64,000 nt of DNA from a bacterium (GTDB taxonomy: Bacteria; Desulfobacterota; Binatia; DP-6). Shown here piece by piece: positions 55,877 through 64,000 of this stretch (position 1 is its first letter; every line of letters starts with the position of its first letter). The notes below the pieces were generated by a model that made no database searches, had not been told where the DNA came from, and was given only the letters and a program-made list of their open reading frames with translations. Location: positions 186,001 through 250,000 of the forward strand of contig JAHCID010000004.1 in assembly GCA_026129405.1 (NCBI GenBank). Reading direction: 5' to 3'. A program made the position numbers and the translations under genes.

Positions 55877-56002
55877 ATGACCCGCACCAAGAAGCCGAAA
55901 CGCCCGCGCAAGTCCGCCCGCTACCGTGCCGCCAAGAAGGTGAAGGCGCGCAAGAAGCAGGCCCGCAAGTCCGGGCATGCCCGCGTGAAGGGCGGCCGCT
56001 GA
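55877..56002 (+). CDS. 41-residue highly basic protein
   Basis: A tiny open frame from ATG 55877 encoding MTRTKKPKRPRKSARYRAAK followed by KVKARKKQARKSGHARVKGGR. About half of the residues are Lys or Arg, with no acidic residue at all. It is bounded by genes on the opposite strand: its start lies 85 bp beyond the aldo/keto reductase start (divergent) and its stop lies just before the methyltransferase stop. The composition is that of a nucleic-acid or ribosome-binding protein. No family is recognised and the ribosome site is weak, so chance is possible, but an acid-free 41-codon frame is unlikely at random. Confidence 0.5.
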   Translation: MTRTKKPKRPRKSARYRAAKKVKARKKQARKSGHARVKGGR

Positions 56003-56004
56003 TC

Positions 56005-57144
56005 TCAGGCGTCGGGCTCGAAGCGGGCCACGGTCTCGACGTGCTCGGTCCACGGGAAGAGCGCGAAGGGCCTCAGGGCCCGTAGCCGCATCCGGCCCCG
56101 CGTGCGCAGCGCCGCGGTCTCGCGCACGAAGGCATCGAGCCCGCAGCTGACGACGAGCAGCCGCGCCGGGCGCGCGGCGCAGAGCGCGTCCAGGGTCACC
56201 GCGTCGAGTCCCTTGCGGGGCGGATCGACGATCACGGTGTCGGCCTCCGAGATGCTGGCGGTGTGCTCGGCGGCGGGGCCGGGCAGCAGCGTCGCTCGGA
56301 GCGGGTCGCCCGCCGCCGCGAGGCCGAGGCGCAGCCCGTCGAGCGAGCCGGACGCGACCTCGTTGAACGCGATGGCGGCGACGCGCGGCACGAGCCCGAG
56401 GCCGATCGCACCGCAGCCGGCGTAGAGCTCGAGCACGCGCGCGCCGTCGGGCACCCAGGCGTGTACCTGCGCGACGACGTGGTCGGCGAGCGGCAGGTTC
56501 GTCTGTCCGAACGCGCCCGGCGGGAAGAACACGCGCGCGCCGCCGATGGTCTCCACGATCGCCTCGGGTCCCTGCCAGCGGTGCCAGTGCGGGCCGAGGA
56601 TGGTGTTCGTGCGCGCGGGGTTGCCGTTCCACCACAGGCTGTGGAGGCGGTCGCCCAGGCGGGCGGCGAGCGCGTCCGCGAGCGGCGCGAGCGACGCCGG
56701 GGTGATGTCGTTGCCGACGAGCACGACCTGCGCCGTCGTGGTCGGGCGCGCGACGACGACCTGCACGTAGCGCAGGAGCCCGCGGTGGGGCGCGTCCGCG
56801 TAGGGCGCGGTGGCGGTGGCGCGGACGGCGTCGCGCACGGCGGCGGCGACGGCGTTCACGAGCGGGTGGTGCACGAGGCAGCGCGGCACGTCGACGATGC
56901 GGTGGCTGCCCTCCTGGAACAGGCCCACCTTCGGCGAGCTCGCGCGCCCGCGCACCGCCAGCCGTGCGCGATGGCGATGGCCGCGCGGATCGCCGTCGAC
57001 CACGACCGGCGCCGGCAGGCCCGCGTCGGCGGCGAGCGCACGCAGCGTCGCCACGGCGCTCGCGGCGACGCCGGGCGCGCCCAGCCGCGGGCAGCCGGGG
57101 CAGGGCGGACGGTGCGGGCAGACGATGCTCGGCCCGCGCGACAT
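56005..57144 (-). CDS. TrmA/RlmD-family RNA (uracil-C5)-methyltransferase
   Basis: A 379-residue enzyme from ATG 57144. The N-terminal Fe-S cysteines appear in CPHRPPCPGCP. The SAM domain follows: PPGAFGQTNLPLADHV (Q-x-N), LELYAGCGAIGLGL, FNEVASGSLDG and DPPRKG, then the catalytic cysteine in VVSCGLDAF. These mark the RumA/RlmC/RlmD/TrmA group, which makes 5-methyluridine in rRNA or tRNA. Which RNA is modified cannot be told. The usual TRAM domain at the N-terminus is absent or shortened. It is divergent from the acyltransferase gene, with 87 bp between starts. Confidence 0.88.
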   Translation of the reverse strand: MSRGPSIVCPHRPPCPGCPRLGAPGVAASAVATLRALAADAGLPAPVVVDGDPRGHRHRARLAVRGRASSPKVGLFQEGSHRIVDVPRCLVHHPLVNAVAAAVRDAVRATATAPYADAPHRGLLRYVQVVVARPTTTAQVVLVGNDITPASLAPLADALAARLGDRLHSLWWNGNPARTNTILGPHWHRWQGPEAIVETIGGARVFFPPGAFGQTNLPLADHVVAQVHAWVPDGARVLELYAGCGAIGLGLVPRVAAIAFNEVASGSLDGLRLGLAAAGDPLRATLLPGPAAEHTASISEADTVIVDPPRKGLDAVTLDALCAARPARLLVVSCGLDAFVRETAALRTRGRMRLRALRPFALFPWTEHVETVARFEPDA

Positions 57145-57194
57145 GCCGGGCAGTGTGCCGACGCGTCGCGCGCGTGGTCAACCGTCGCGTCGCG

Positions 57195-57223
57195 TTGACA
57201 TCGAGGGGGTCGTCCCCTACCTA
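57195..57223 (+). promoter_or_regulatory. Sigma-70-like promoter before the acyltransferase operon
   Basis: A perfect -35 box, TTGACA at 57195-57200, is followed after 17 bases by TACCTA at 57218-57223, a weak -10. The transcript would begin only a few bases before the ATG at 57232 and so would be close to leaderless. Confidence 0.42.
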
Positions 57224-57231
57224 GCGAGGCC

Positions 57232-58218
57232 ATGCCCGATGCGGAGCGTCCGCCCGGCGAAGCGCCGTCGCGTGTGATCCCGCTCCGCTCCGGCCGCCGC
57301 GGAGGGCGCTTCGCTCCGCTGCCCTCCGCCGCCGACGTCGGACGCCGGCTGGCGGCGCTGGAGAAGCAGGTCGAGGAGGCGCTGGTCGACGCCGGTCGTG
57401 CGTCGGGCGCGGCCGAGGTCATCCAGACGGCGCTCGACGAGGCGCTCGCCGCATACTCGCAGGTGCGCCGCTGGGTGATGGGCGAGTCGAGCGACAACCC
57501 GCTCGGCGAGCTGTCGCGCCAGCTCTTCTACCATTGGTGGTGGCGCGTCGACGTGGTCGGGCTCGAGCGTCTGCCGCGGCGCGGGCGCGTGCTGGTGCTC
57601 GCGAACCGCTCGGGCGCGATGCTGCCCTACGAGGCGTTCATGGTGGCCGAGGCGGCCTCGGGCAGCGGCGTGGCGGTCGGTCGCACGGCGCACCCGCTGG
57701 TCGACGAGAGCCTGCTCGCGCTGCCCGTCGTCGGCGGCATGCTCAAGGGGCTCGGCGCCGAGCCGAACGACCCCGAGACGCTGCGTGCGCACCTCGAGGC
57801 CGACCATGCCGTGGTCGCCTTTCCCGAAGGCCCCGACGCGGTCGCCAAGCCCTGGGGACGGCGCTACCGGCTCGCGAGCTTCGCGCGCGGGCCGCTCTTC
57901 CGCACCGCGATCGAGACCGGCACGCCGATCGTGCCGGTGGCGGTGATCGGCTCGGAAGAGGTGCATCCGGTGCTCGCGCGCCTGGAGACGCTCGGCCGCG
58001 CGCTCGGCCTGCCCGCCGTGCCGATCACGCCGACGCTCGTGCCGCTGCCGACGAAGTGGACGCTGCTGGTCGGTGACCCGCTCGACCCGACCGAGCGCTA
58101 CACCGCCGCCGACGCGCGCAACGCGAAGGCCGTGCGGACCCTGCGCGATCGCCTGCGCGAGCGGCTCCAGGGCCTGGTCTCCGACGGCGTGCGCCGCCGC
58201 CGCGGCTACTTCCTCTGA
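57232..58218 (+). CDS. Glycerophospholipid acyltransferase-like protein (PlsC-type fold)
   Basis: A 328-residue protein from ATG 57232. The LPLAT layout is present: VLVLANRSGAMLPYEAFM where the catalytic motif should be, then AVVAFPEGPDAVAKPWG (the E-G-x motif) and IVPVAVIGSEEVHPVL (the P-I-V-P-V strand). In homologues the first motif reads N-H-S-G-x-x-P-x-D; here His is Arg and Asp is Glu, so the usual acyl transfer may be altered or lost. A helical N-terminal region precedes it. It leads an operon with glpK (3 bp) and a lipase, so it probably acts in glycerolipid metabolism. Confidence 0.82.
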   Translation: MPDAERPPGEAPSRVIPLRSGRRGGRFAPLPSAADVGRRLAALEKQVEEALVDAGRASGAAEVIQTALDEALAAYSQVRRWVMGESSDNPLGELSRQLFYHWWWRVDVVGLERLPRRGRVLVLANRSGAMLPYEAFMVAEAASGSGVAVGRTAHPLVDESLLALPVVGGMLKGLGAEPNDPETLRAHLEADHAVVAFPEGPDAVAKPWGRRYRLASFARGPLFRTAIETGTPIVPVAVIGSEEVHPVLARLETLGRALGLPAVPITPTLVPLPTKWTLLVGDPLDPTERYTAADARNAKAVRTLRDRLRERLQGLVSDGVRRRRGYFL

Positions 58219-58221
58219 GCC

Positions 58222-59708
<1,487 letters not shown>

Positions 59709-59712
<4 letters not shown>

Positions 59713-60551
59713 CCCCCTCGCAGGGCAGCTTCGCCGGGCACGGCGGCATCGCGATCCACTGGCGTCGCGCCGCTCCCCACGGACCGCCCCGCGCCGTGGT
59801 GCTCGTCTCGCACGGCTACGCCGAGCACGTCGGCCGCTACGATCACGTGGTCGCGCACCTCGTCGCCCGGGGCTTCGCCGTCGCCGGCGTCGACCATCGC
59901 GGCCACGGCCGTTCCGCCGGCCCGCGCGGCCATTGCCGCGATCTCGACGAGATGGTCGCCGACCTGCGCACCCTGGCGTCGCACGCGGAGCAGTGGTGGC
60001 CCGGCACGCCGCGCGTGCTGCTCGGGCACAGCATGGGCGGCCTCATCGGGCTCCGCTACCTGCTCGCGTATCCCGAGACGGTGCGCGCGGGCGTCCTCTC
60101 GGCCCCGGCGCTGCGCGTGCCCGACGCCGCGCCGCGCGCGCTGCTGGCGCTGGTGCGCGGCCTCGGCCGAGTCGTACCGCGCCTGCCGCTGCGCTCGCGG
60201 CTCGACCAGTCGGCGCTGGCCCGCGATCCGGCGGTCGGTGCGGCGTACGTCGCGGACCCGCTCGTCCATCGGCGCGCGACGGCAGGGTTCGTGCGCGCGA
60301 TGTACCGGGCACAGCGCGATACGATGGCCCGCGCGGCGTCGCTGCGTCCGCCGACGCTGGTGCTGCAGGGCGCCGCGGACCGCATCGTGCTGGCGGCGGG
60401 GGCGTCGGAGCTGGCGAGTCGGCTCGGGGCGCCGCACGAGGCGGTGATGCTGCCGGGGTTCTACCACGAGCTGCTGAACGAGCCCCCGGCGGAGCGGGCG
60501 AAGGTGCTCGCGGCGATCGACGCATGGCTCGATCGCTGGCTGGCGGGGTGA
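59709..60551 (+). CDS. Alpha/beta-hydrolase, monoacylglycerol lipase-like
   Basis: A 280-residue hydrolase starting at GTG 59709, overlapping the glpK stop. The fold shows [19 protein letters not shown] (oxyanion HGxxEH), [14 protein letters not shown], the nucleophile GHSMGG, the acid in LQGAADRIV and the histidine in FYHELLNEP. This set and the HG-x-x-E-H-x-x-R-Y pattern match monoacylglycerol lipase. No signal peptide, so it is cytoplasmic. With glpK directly upstream, glycerol released from monoacylglycerol could be phosphorylated at once. Confidence 0.88.
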
Positions 60552-60552
60552 G

Positions 60553-60580
60553 CCGGCCGCACGCGCCCGGGCGCGGCCGG
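60553..60580 (+). terminator. GC-rich hairpin after the lipid operon
   Basis: CCGGCC at 60553-60558 pairs with GGCCGG at 60575-60580 around a 12-bp palindrome GCGCCCGGGCGC, with a small bulge. It begins one base past the lipase stop. No T-run follows. Confidence 0.4.
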
Positions 60581-60771
60581 AGGGATCGCACCGCGCGCCC
60601 TGCGCCATGTGCGGGGCGAACGCGCGCGGTACTTCCGGCCCGCCATGCGTCTCCGGCCGTTCCGAGCCTCGAGGCGGCGTACGCGCGTTGCGTCGTCCAG
60701 TGCGGCCATCCGCCCATCTCGCCGTGCGCCACCTGGTGTACGACCCGGCGCCGCCCGAGGCCGCCGCGGGC

Positions 60772-62628
60772 TCACTCGAGGGTGCAGGACGGCGGCGCGA
60801 GCGCGTCACCGTCCCAGACCGGCGCCGCGTAGAGCGCGACCTGCCCACCCGGCTCGTCGGCGTCGCGCGCAGCGGGACACGCGACCGCCGCCGTCGCCTC
60901 GCCCTCGACGAGAACGTTCGCCAGCGCCTGCCGGTACGCGCAGTCGACGCCCGTGCCGAGCACGGCGCTCGTCTCGCAGGCGCGCACCACCTGCGGCGCT
61001 GCGCCCGCCGGCAGCGTGCAGCGCAACGTTGCCGGCTGGCCCGCCGTGCAGGCGATGCTCGGCCCGGCGGTGAAGCCGCAGTCGCGCCGCGGGCCGAGCT
61101 GGCCGCGCGTGCAGGCGCCCGTCACCTGGGCGCCGACCCGCGGCAGCGTCGCCGGTACCTCGGCGTAGTTGTTCGCCTGCCAGGCCGGATCGAAGTCGCA
61201 CGCGAAGCGGTCGACGGGTTTGCCGTCGGCGGTGACGAACTCGGTCGGCACGAAGGCCGGATTGCCGTGCTCGTCGAGGATGGGGCGGCCCTCGCAGAGG
61301 AACTGGTCGGGGTTGGCGTCGAACGAGAGCATGGCGGTCTGTGGGCCGGCGCTGGTGTCGACGTCGGTGACGTCGATCCACTGGCACTCGATGCCGGCGA
61401 TGTAGTCGTCGCCCCAGCCGGCCGAGATGCCCTGGTAGTTGCAGTCGGCGTAGGGCGAGACGAGCGACGTGCTCTCGTTGTTGGAGTAGCGCTGCGTCGT
61501 CTGCAGGCAGAAGGCGCGCTTGTCGCCGGTCGTCCCTGCGAAGAGGAAGTCGCCGTAGTGCGAGAAGTGGTAGTGCCCGTGGCAGGCGCTGAACTCGAAG
61601 ATGTTGTGCTGCTCGTTGGCCGGGTTCAGCCCCTCGAGGAAGAAGTCGACGGCGCCGATGTGCACGGCCGCGCCGCCGGTGTTGCGCACGCTGGCGGTGA
61701 ACTTGAGGAGCCGCCGCCAGCCCGTGCCCTTCACGCAGCCCTCGGCGACGGCGCACGAGTCGGCGGGGATGTAGCGGTACTCGAGGCGGTGATCGAAGAG
61801 GCCCTCGCGCACGACGGCGAGGTCGCCGGTGGGCGCGGTCACCTCGCCGACGCGGTAGCGGTCGGCGACCGCCGGGTCCCAGCGCAGGCGCGTGAAGCGC
61901 AGGGCCACCGGCACGCGGCCGACGTGGCGCTTCAGCGCCTTGCGGCACGACTCCTTCGGCAGCGGCGGCGTCAGGTGGCAGGAGAGGGCGCCCGGCTTCT
62001 CGACCGTGCACTGGTCGTCGAAGAACGCGCGCGCGTTCTCCTCGTCGACGCTGTTCGGCGGAAACTCGGCCTCGTCCATGCAGGCGAAGCCGGTGCGCTG
62101 GAGCAGCAGCTCGGGATCGGCCGGCAGCTGGAACTTCTCGTGCCACGAGCCGCCCGCGCGGCGCAGCTTCGGTTCGGACAGCGCCGGCGACGCCGGATCG
62201 CTCAGCAGCACCGTTTCGAGGCGATACGGCGCGAGGACCATGTCGTGCCCCTGGAGGCGGGCGCGCTTCGGCGGCTCGGTGGTCACCGTCCAGGCCTCGG
62301 CGGGCGGCAGCGGCAGCTGCCGACGGCCGGTCCGCGCCGGGTAGTAGAAGGAGCGGTAGACGAGCCGATACGTCGTCGTCTCGAGCTGCATCCGTGCCCG
62401 CGCCTCCCAGAACGCCGGCGGCGCGGCCAGCAGCGCCGCGGCGACGCGGTCGCGCATCGCCGGCGGGATCTCGTCGAGCAGCACGCCGACCCGGGCGCGC
62501 GTCGTGATGCGCACGAGCGCGCCCGGATCGGCGGCCGCCCGCCCTGCCCAGAGCGCGACCGCGACGGCCAACACCACCCCGGCCCGGCATGCGCCGGGCC
62601 GCTCCCGCCTGTACGACGCGCCACCCAT
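60772..62628 (-). CDS. Secreted lysyl-oxidase-like copper amine oxidase
   Basis: A 618-residue exported protein from ATG 62628 with a hydrophobic signal ending near GRAAADP. The lysyl oxidase copper motif is ACHGHYHFSHYGDF, with H350, H352 and H354. Residues K370 (GDKRAFC) and Y409 (WGDDYIAGIECQWIDVTDV) fall at the positions that form the lysine-tyrosylquinone cofactor in animal enzymes, and C-Q-W-I-D-x-T-D is conserved. The ADC-NYQGISAG segment matches too. A Cys-rich C-terminal part follows. Bacterial lysyl oxidases are rare and little studied. It should oxidise lysine side chains of extracellular proteins. Confidence 0.85.
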   Translation of the reverse strand: MGGASYRRERPGACRAGVVLAVAVALWAGRAAADPGALVRITTRARVGVLLDEIPPAMRDRVAAALLAAPPAFWEARARMQLETTTYRLVYRSFYYPARTGRRQLPLPPAEAWTVTTEPPKRARLQGHDMVLAPYRLETVLLSDPASPALSEPKLRRAGGSWHEKFQLPADPELLLQRTGFACMDEAEFPPNSVDEENARAFFDDQCTVEKPGALSCHLTPPLPKESCRKALKRHVGRVPVALRFTRLRWDPAVADRYRVGEVTAPTGDLAVVREGLFDHRLEYRYIPADSCAVAEGCVKGTGWRRLLKFTASVRNTGGAAVHIGAVDFFLEGLNPANEQHNIFEFSACHGHYHFSHYGDFLFAGTTGDKRAFCLQTTQRYSNNESTSLVSPYADCNYQGISAGWGDDYIAGIECQWIDVTDVDTSAGPQTAMLSFDANPDQFLCEGRPILDEHGNPAFVPTEFVTADGKPVDRFACDFDPAWQANNYAEVPATLPRVGAQVTGACTRGQLGPRRDCGFTAGPSIACTAGQPATLRCTLPAGAAPQVVRACETSAVLGTGVDCAYRQALANVLVEGEATAAVACPAARDADEPGGQVALYAAPVWDGDALAPPSCTLE

Positions 62629-62742
62629 GCGGGTGGCCGTCGCAAGGTTCGTTCCGTCGTGGATCGCCGGGCGGCCGGGCCTGCGTCGCGCGCCGACGTC
62701 CCCGCTGCTGCCTCGGTGTGCAGCGCGAAGCGGGCGCGGCAC

Positions 62743-63126
62743 TCAGCCGAGACGCCGCACCGGCCGGCCGCTCGCCGCCCAGGCGCGGAAGCCGCCGACG
62801 AGATCCGTCGCCCGCATGAGCCCGAGGTCGTGCAGCCCGGCCGCGGCGAGGCTCGAGGCGTATCCCTCGGTGCAGACGAGGACGATGTCCTGCGCCGGGC
62901 CGGTCGCCTCCGGGATGCGGTTCGGGCTCGCGGGGTCGAGACGCCACTCGAGCACGTTACGGCCGATCGCGATCGCGCCGGGGATCTCGCCCTCGCGCCG
63001 GCGCTCGTCGAGCGGGCGGAGGTCGACGACGAGGCCGCCGCGCGCCATCACGGCTTCGGCGGTGGCGACGTCGGCGCGGGCGAGGCGGGCACGGGCAGCT
63101 TCGAGGATCTCGGCGATCGTGGCCAT
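62743..63126 (-). CDS. Rhodanese-domain protein
   Basis: A 127-residue single rhodanese domain from ATG 63126; GTG 63129 would add one residue. The active-site loop is VLVCTEGYASS with catalytic C85, preceded by VVDLRPLDERRREGEIPGA, the conserved D-x-R and G-x-I-P-G-A segments. Rhodaneses carry sulfane sulfur on the cysteine. The start overlaps the stop of cysteine dioxygenase, and a dioxygenase-rhodanese link is known from other bacteria where it joins cysteine oxidation to sulfur transfer. Cytoplasmic. Confidence 0.9.
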   Translation of the reverse strand: MATIAEILEAARARLARADVATAEAVMARGGLVVDLRPLDERRREGEIPGAIAIGRNVLEWRLDPASPNRIPEATGPAQDIVLVCTEGYASSLAAAGLHDLGLMRATDLVGGFRAWAASGRPVRRLG

Positions 63127-63656
63127 CACGCCACCTCCAGGGCGGGCCGCTCGGGTCCGCGGGCCGGCTCGCTGTGCAGGCGAACGAGACCGGGCTCACG
63201 ATGCGCGTAGAAGGTCATGGCGGTGAGGGGTGGGGAGTAGACGTGCAGGCTCGCCGCCGGCGTCGCCCGCTCGTTGTGGACGTCGTGCACGTGGCCGGGG
63301 CCGAGGGCCTGCACGCTGCCGGTCGCCCAGCGCCGGCGACGGAGCGGCTCGGCCGGCACGGCGAGGTCGCTCCACAGCTCGGTGAGCTCGCCCTCGAGGA
63401 CGGCGGCGACGGCCGACGAGCCGCCGTGGTCGTGCAGCTCGAGGCCCTGCCGGCGGGTCCAGGTGATGAGCCAGGCCTCGACGTCGGCGGTGCGGTAGAG
63501 GCGGATGAACCAGCGTTGGTCGGCGTCGTAGCGCACGAGCGGCTTCCACAGGGCCGTGCGCCGGACGATGGCGTTCGCCACCGCCCGCAGGCTGGCGGCG
63601 CCGAGGCCGGCGCGCCGGGCGCCGGGGCGGTGGAGGGTCGTCGGTTCGGAGGTCAT
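63126..63656 (-). CDS. Cysteine dioxygenase, type I
   Basis: A 176-residue cupin enzyme from ATG 63656. The iron ligands are H75 and H77 (ELHDHGGSS) and H127 (HVHDVHNER), and the active-site tyrosine is Y140 (LHVYSPPL). Bacterial enzymes have Gly in place of the mammalian cross-linked cysteine, and this one does too. The reaction turns cysteine into cysteine sulfinate with oxygen. A thiol dioxygenase with a different substrate, such as mercaptopropionate, is possible. The gene overlaps the rhodanese gene and is preceded by a long leader. Confidence 0.86.
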   Translation of the reverse strand: MTSEPTTLHRPGARRAGLGAASLRAVANAIVRRTALWKPLVRYDADQRWFIRLYRTADVEAWLITWTRRQGLELHDHGGSSAVAAVLEGELTELWSDLAVPAEPLRRRRWATGSVQALGPGHVHDVHNERATPAASLHVYSPPLTAMTFYAHREPGLVRLHSEPARGPERPALEVA

Positions 63657-63709
63657 CGGAGGAATCCCTTTCGCGTGCTGCGAGGGGTGGCTCCGGGCCT
63701 CGAGACGGC

Positions 63710-63743
63710 ACGGCCCACCAGCCTCGCGAGGGTGGTGGGCCGT
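63710..63743 (-). promoter_or_regulatory. Large hairpin in the cysteine dioxygenase leader
   Basis: ACGGCCCACCA at 63710-63720 and TGGTGGGCCGT at 63733-63743 are exact complements (11 bp). The 12-base loop contains CCTCGCGAGG, itself a palindrome that can extend the stem past a C-C mismatch. It lies 54-87 bases before the ATG, within the predicted transcript, and could be a regulatory structure. Confidence 0.45.
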
Positions 63744-63857
63744 CTGATGGAGCGCCGCCGCGGCTATCGGACGAGTCGTCCGAGCGCGGACGGGCAGGGG
63801 CCCGACCACCGCGACGGACGACACGGACGCGCGTGCAGCTCCACGATCACGGCGGCG

Positions 63858-63886
63858 ACCGTACGGGCCGGTCCCCAGGCTGTCAA
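63858..63886 (-). promoter_or_regulatory. Sigma-70-like promoter for cysteine dioxygenase
   Basis: On the minus strand TTGACA (63881-63886) and TACGGT (63858-63863) are spaced 17 bases apart. The -35 box is perfect, the -10 matches at three of six positions. It would give a leader of about 195 bases. Confidence 0.45.
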
Positions 63887-63983
63887 CGCAAAAATCTCGA
63901 CGCCGGGAGCGTGCCGTGCGCCTCGCGAGCGGGCCGGACCGCATTGCGCTACGCGACATGCCCTGTTAGACCCGACGTTCGCC

Positions 63984-64000
63984 ATGAAGGAAGGCATTCA
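63984..64000 (+). CDS. rpmE: Ribosomal protein L31, first codons only
   Basis: ATG at 63984 is followed by codons for K-E-G-I and the first two bases of what would be His. MKEGIH is the almost invariant start of bacterial ribosomal protein L31, a zinc-binding or Cys-less large-subunit protein. The rest lies outside the window. Only five complete codons are visible, so the call depends on that signature alone. Confidence 0.55.

Larger units (their letters stand above)
63657..63983. other. 327-bp divergent region: cysteine dioxygenase leader and rpmE upstream
   Basis: It lies between the cysteine dioxygenase start (minus) and rpmE (plus). It holds a sigma-70-like promoter on the minus strand (63858-63886), a leader of about 195 bases, and a strong hairpin at 63710-63743. 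No rpmE promoter was recognised. Confidence 0.55.

Overview
The window is about 64 kb of very GC-rich DNA from a Gram-negative bacterium. RND and TolC-type efflux genes, a CusA-like pump, outer-membrane barrels, lipoproteins, multihaem c-type cytochromes, a Cys-rich CGNG...GExCD repeat of the kind common in myxobacterial and deltaproteobacterial secreted proteins, and Thr/Ser-rich linkers all point to an uncultured deltaproteobacterial-grade lineage (Myxococcota, Desulfobacterota or Binatota). That placement is inference; no rRNA or tRNA gene was seen. Most of the window is chromosomal backbone: the 3' end of ftsZ at the left edge, acpS, aspS, glpK, a TrmA/RlmD-type methyltransferase and the first codons of rpmE at the right edge.

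Layout. 0-5.7 kb: ftsZ end, Uma2 protein, radical SAM protein, fatty acid desaturase, methyltransferase, acpS and two small conserved-looking proteins. 5.7-11.1 kb: a pair of ArsA/Get3-like ATPases (the upstream one with an apparent frameshift), a MoxR ATPase/VWA pair and a Tat-exported DUF362 protein. 11.4-16.2 kb: a very large secreted S53 (sedolisin) peptidase. 16.2-31 kb: a visibly less GC-rich block that opens with a deleted IS3 transposase and ends beside a dispersed inverted-repeat element. It carries a duplicated-barrel outer-membrane protein, a seven-gene minus-strand operon (response regulator, histidine kinase, TolC-type factor, adaptor, CusA-like RND pump, GT39 and GT2 glycosyltransferases) and a divergent second GT39. 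I read it as an acquired envelope-defence island in which metal or toxicant efflux is coupled to lipid-linked sugar transfer to the surface.

31-46.4 kb: a sigma-54-type SRPBCC gene, a cupin, a pentahaem cytochrome divergent from a PQQ-type propeller protein that shares its Cys-rich modules, a GH5 glycosidase, a DUF4410 lipoprotein, aspS, a nitroreductase, a YqcC-like membrane fusion, an MFS exporter and a hexahaem cytochrome. 46.5-50.4 kb: a stop/start-overlapping cassette of a PP-loop (QueC/MurL-like) protein, a DegT aminotransferase and a GT4 glycosyltransferase. This is the best candidate for an undescribed biosynthetic pathway. 50.6-64 kb: MMPL transporter, small secreted protein, SDR, aldo/keto reductase, 41-residue basic protein, RNA methyltransferase, an acyltransferase-glpK-lipase lipid operon, a lysyl-oxidase-like secreted protein, and a cysteine dioxygenase-rhodanese pair behind a long structured leader.

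Three copies of a dispersed inverted-repeat element (160, 50 and 157 bp) sit in intergenic positions. Two of them exactly fill the space between convergent stop codons, which suggests a mobile, hairpin-forming element used as a bidirectional 3' end. Coordinates and motifs come from direct reading of the sequence; family names come from motif recognition without database searches.
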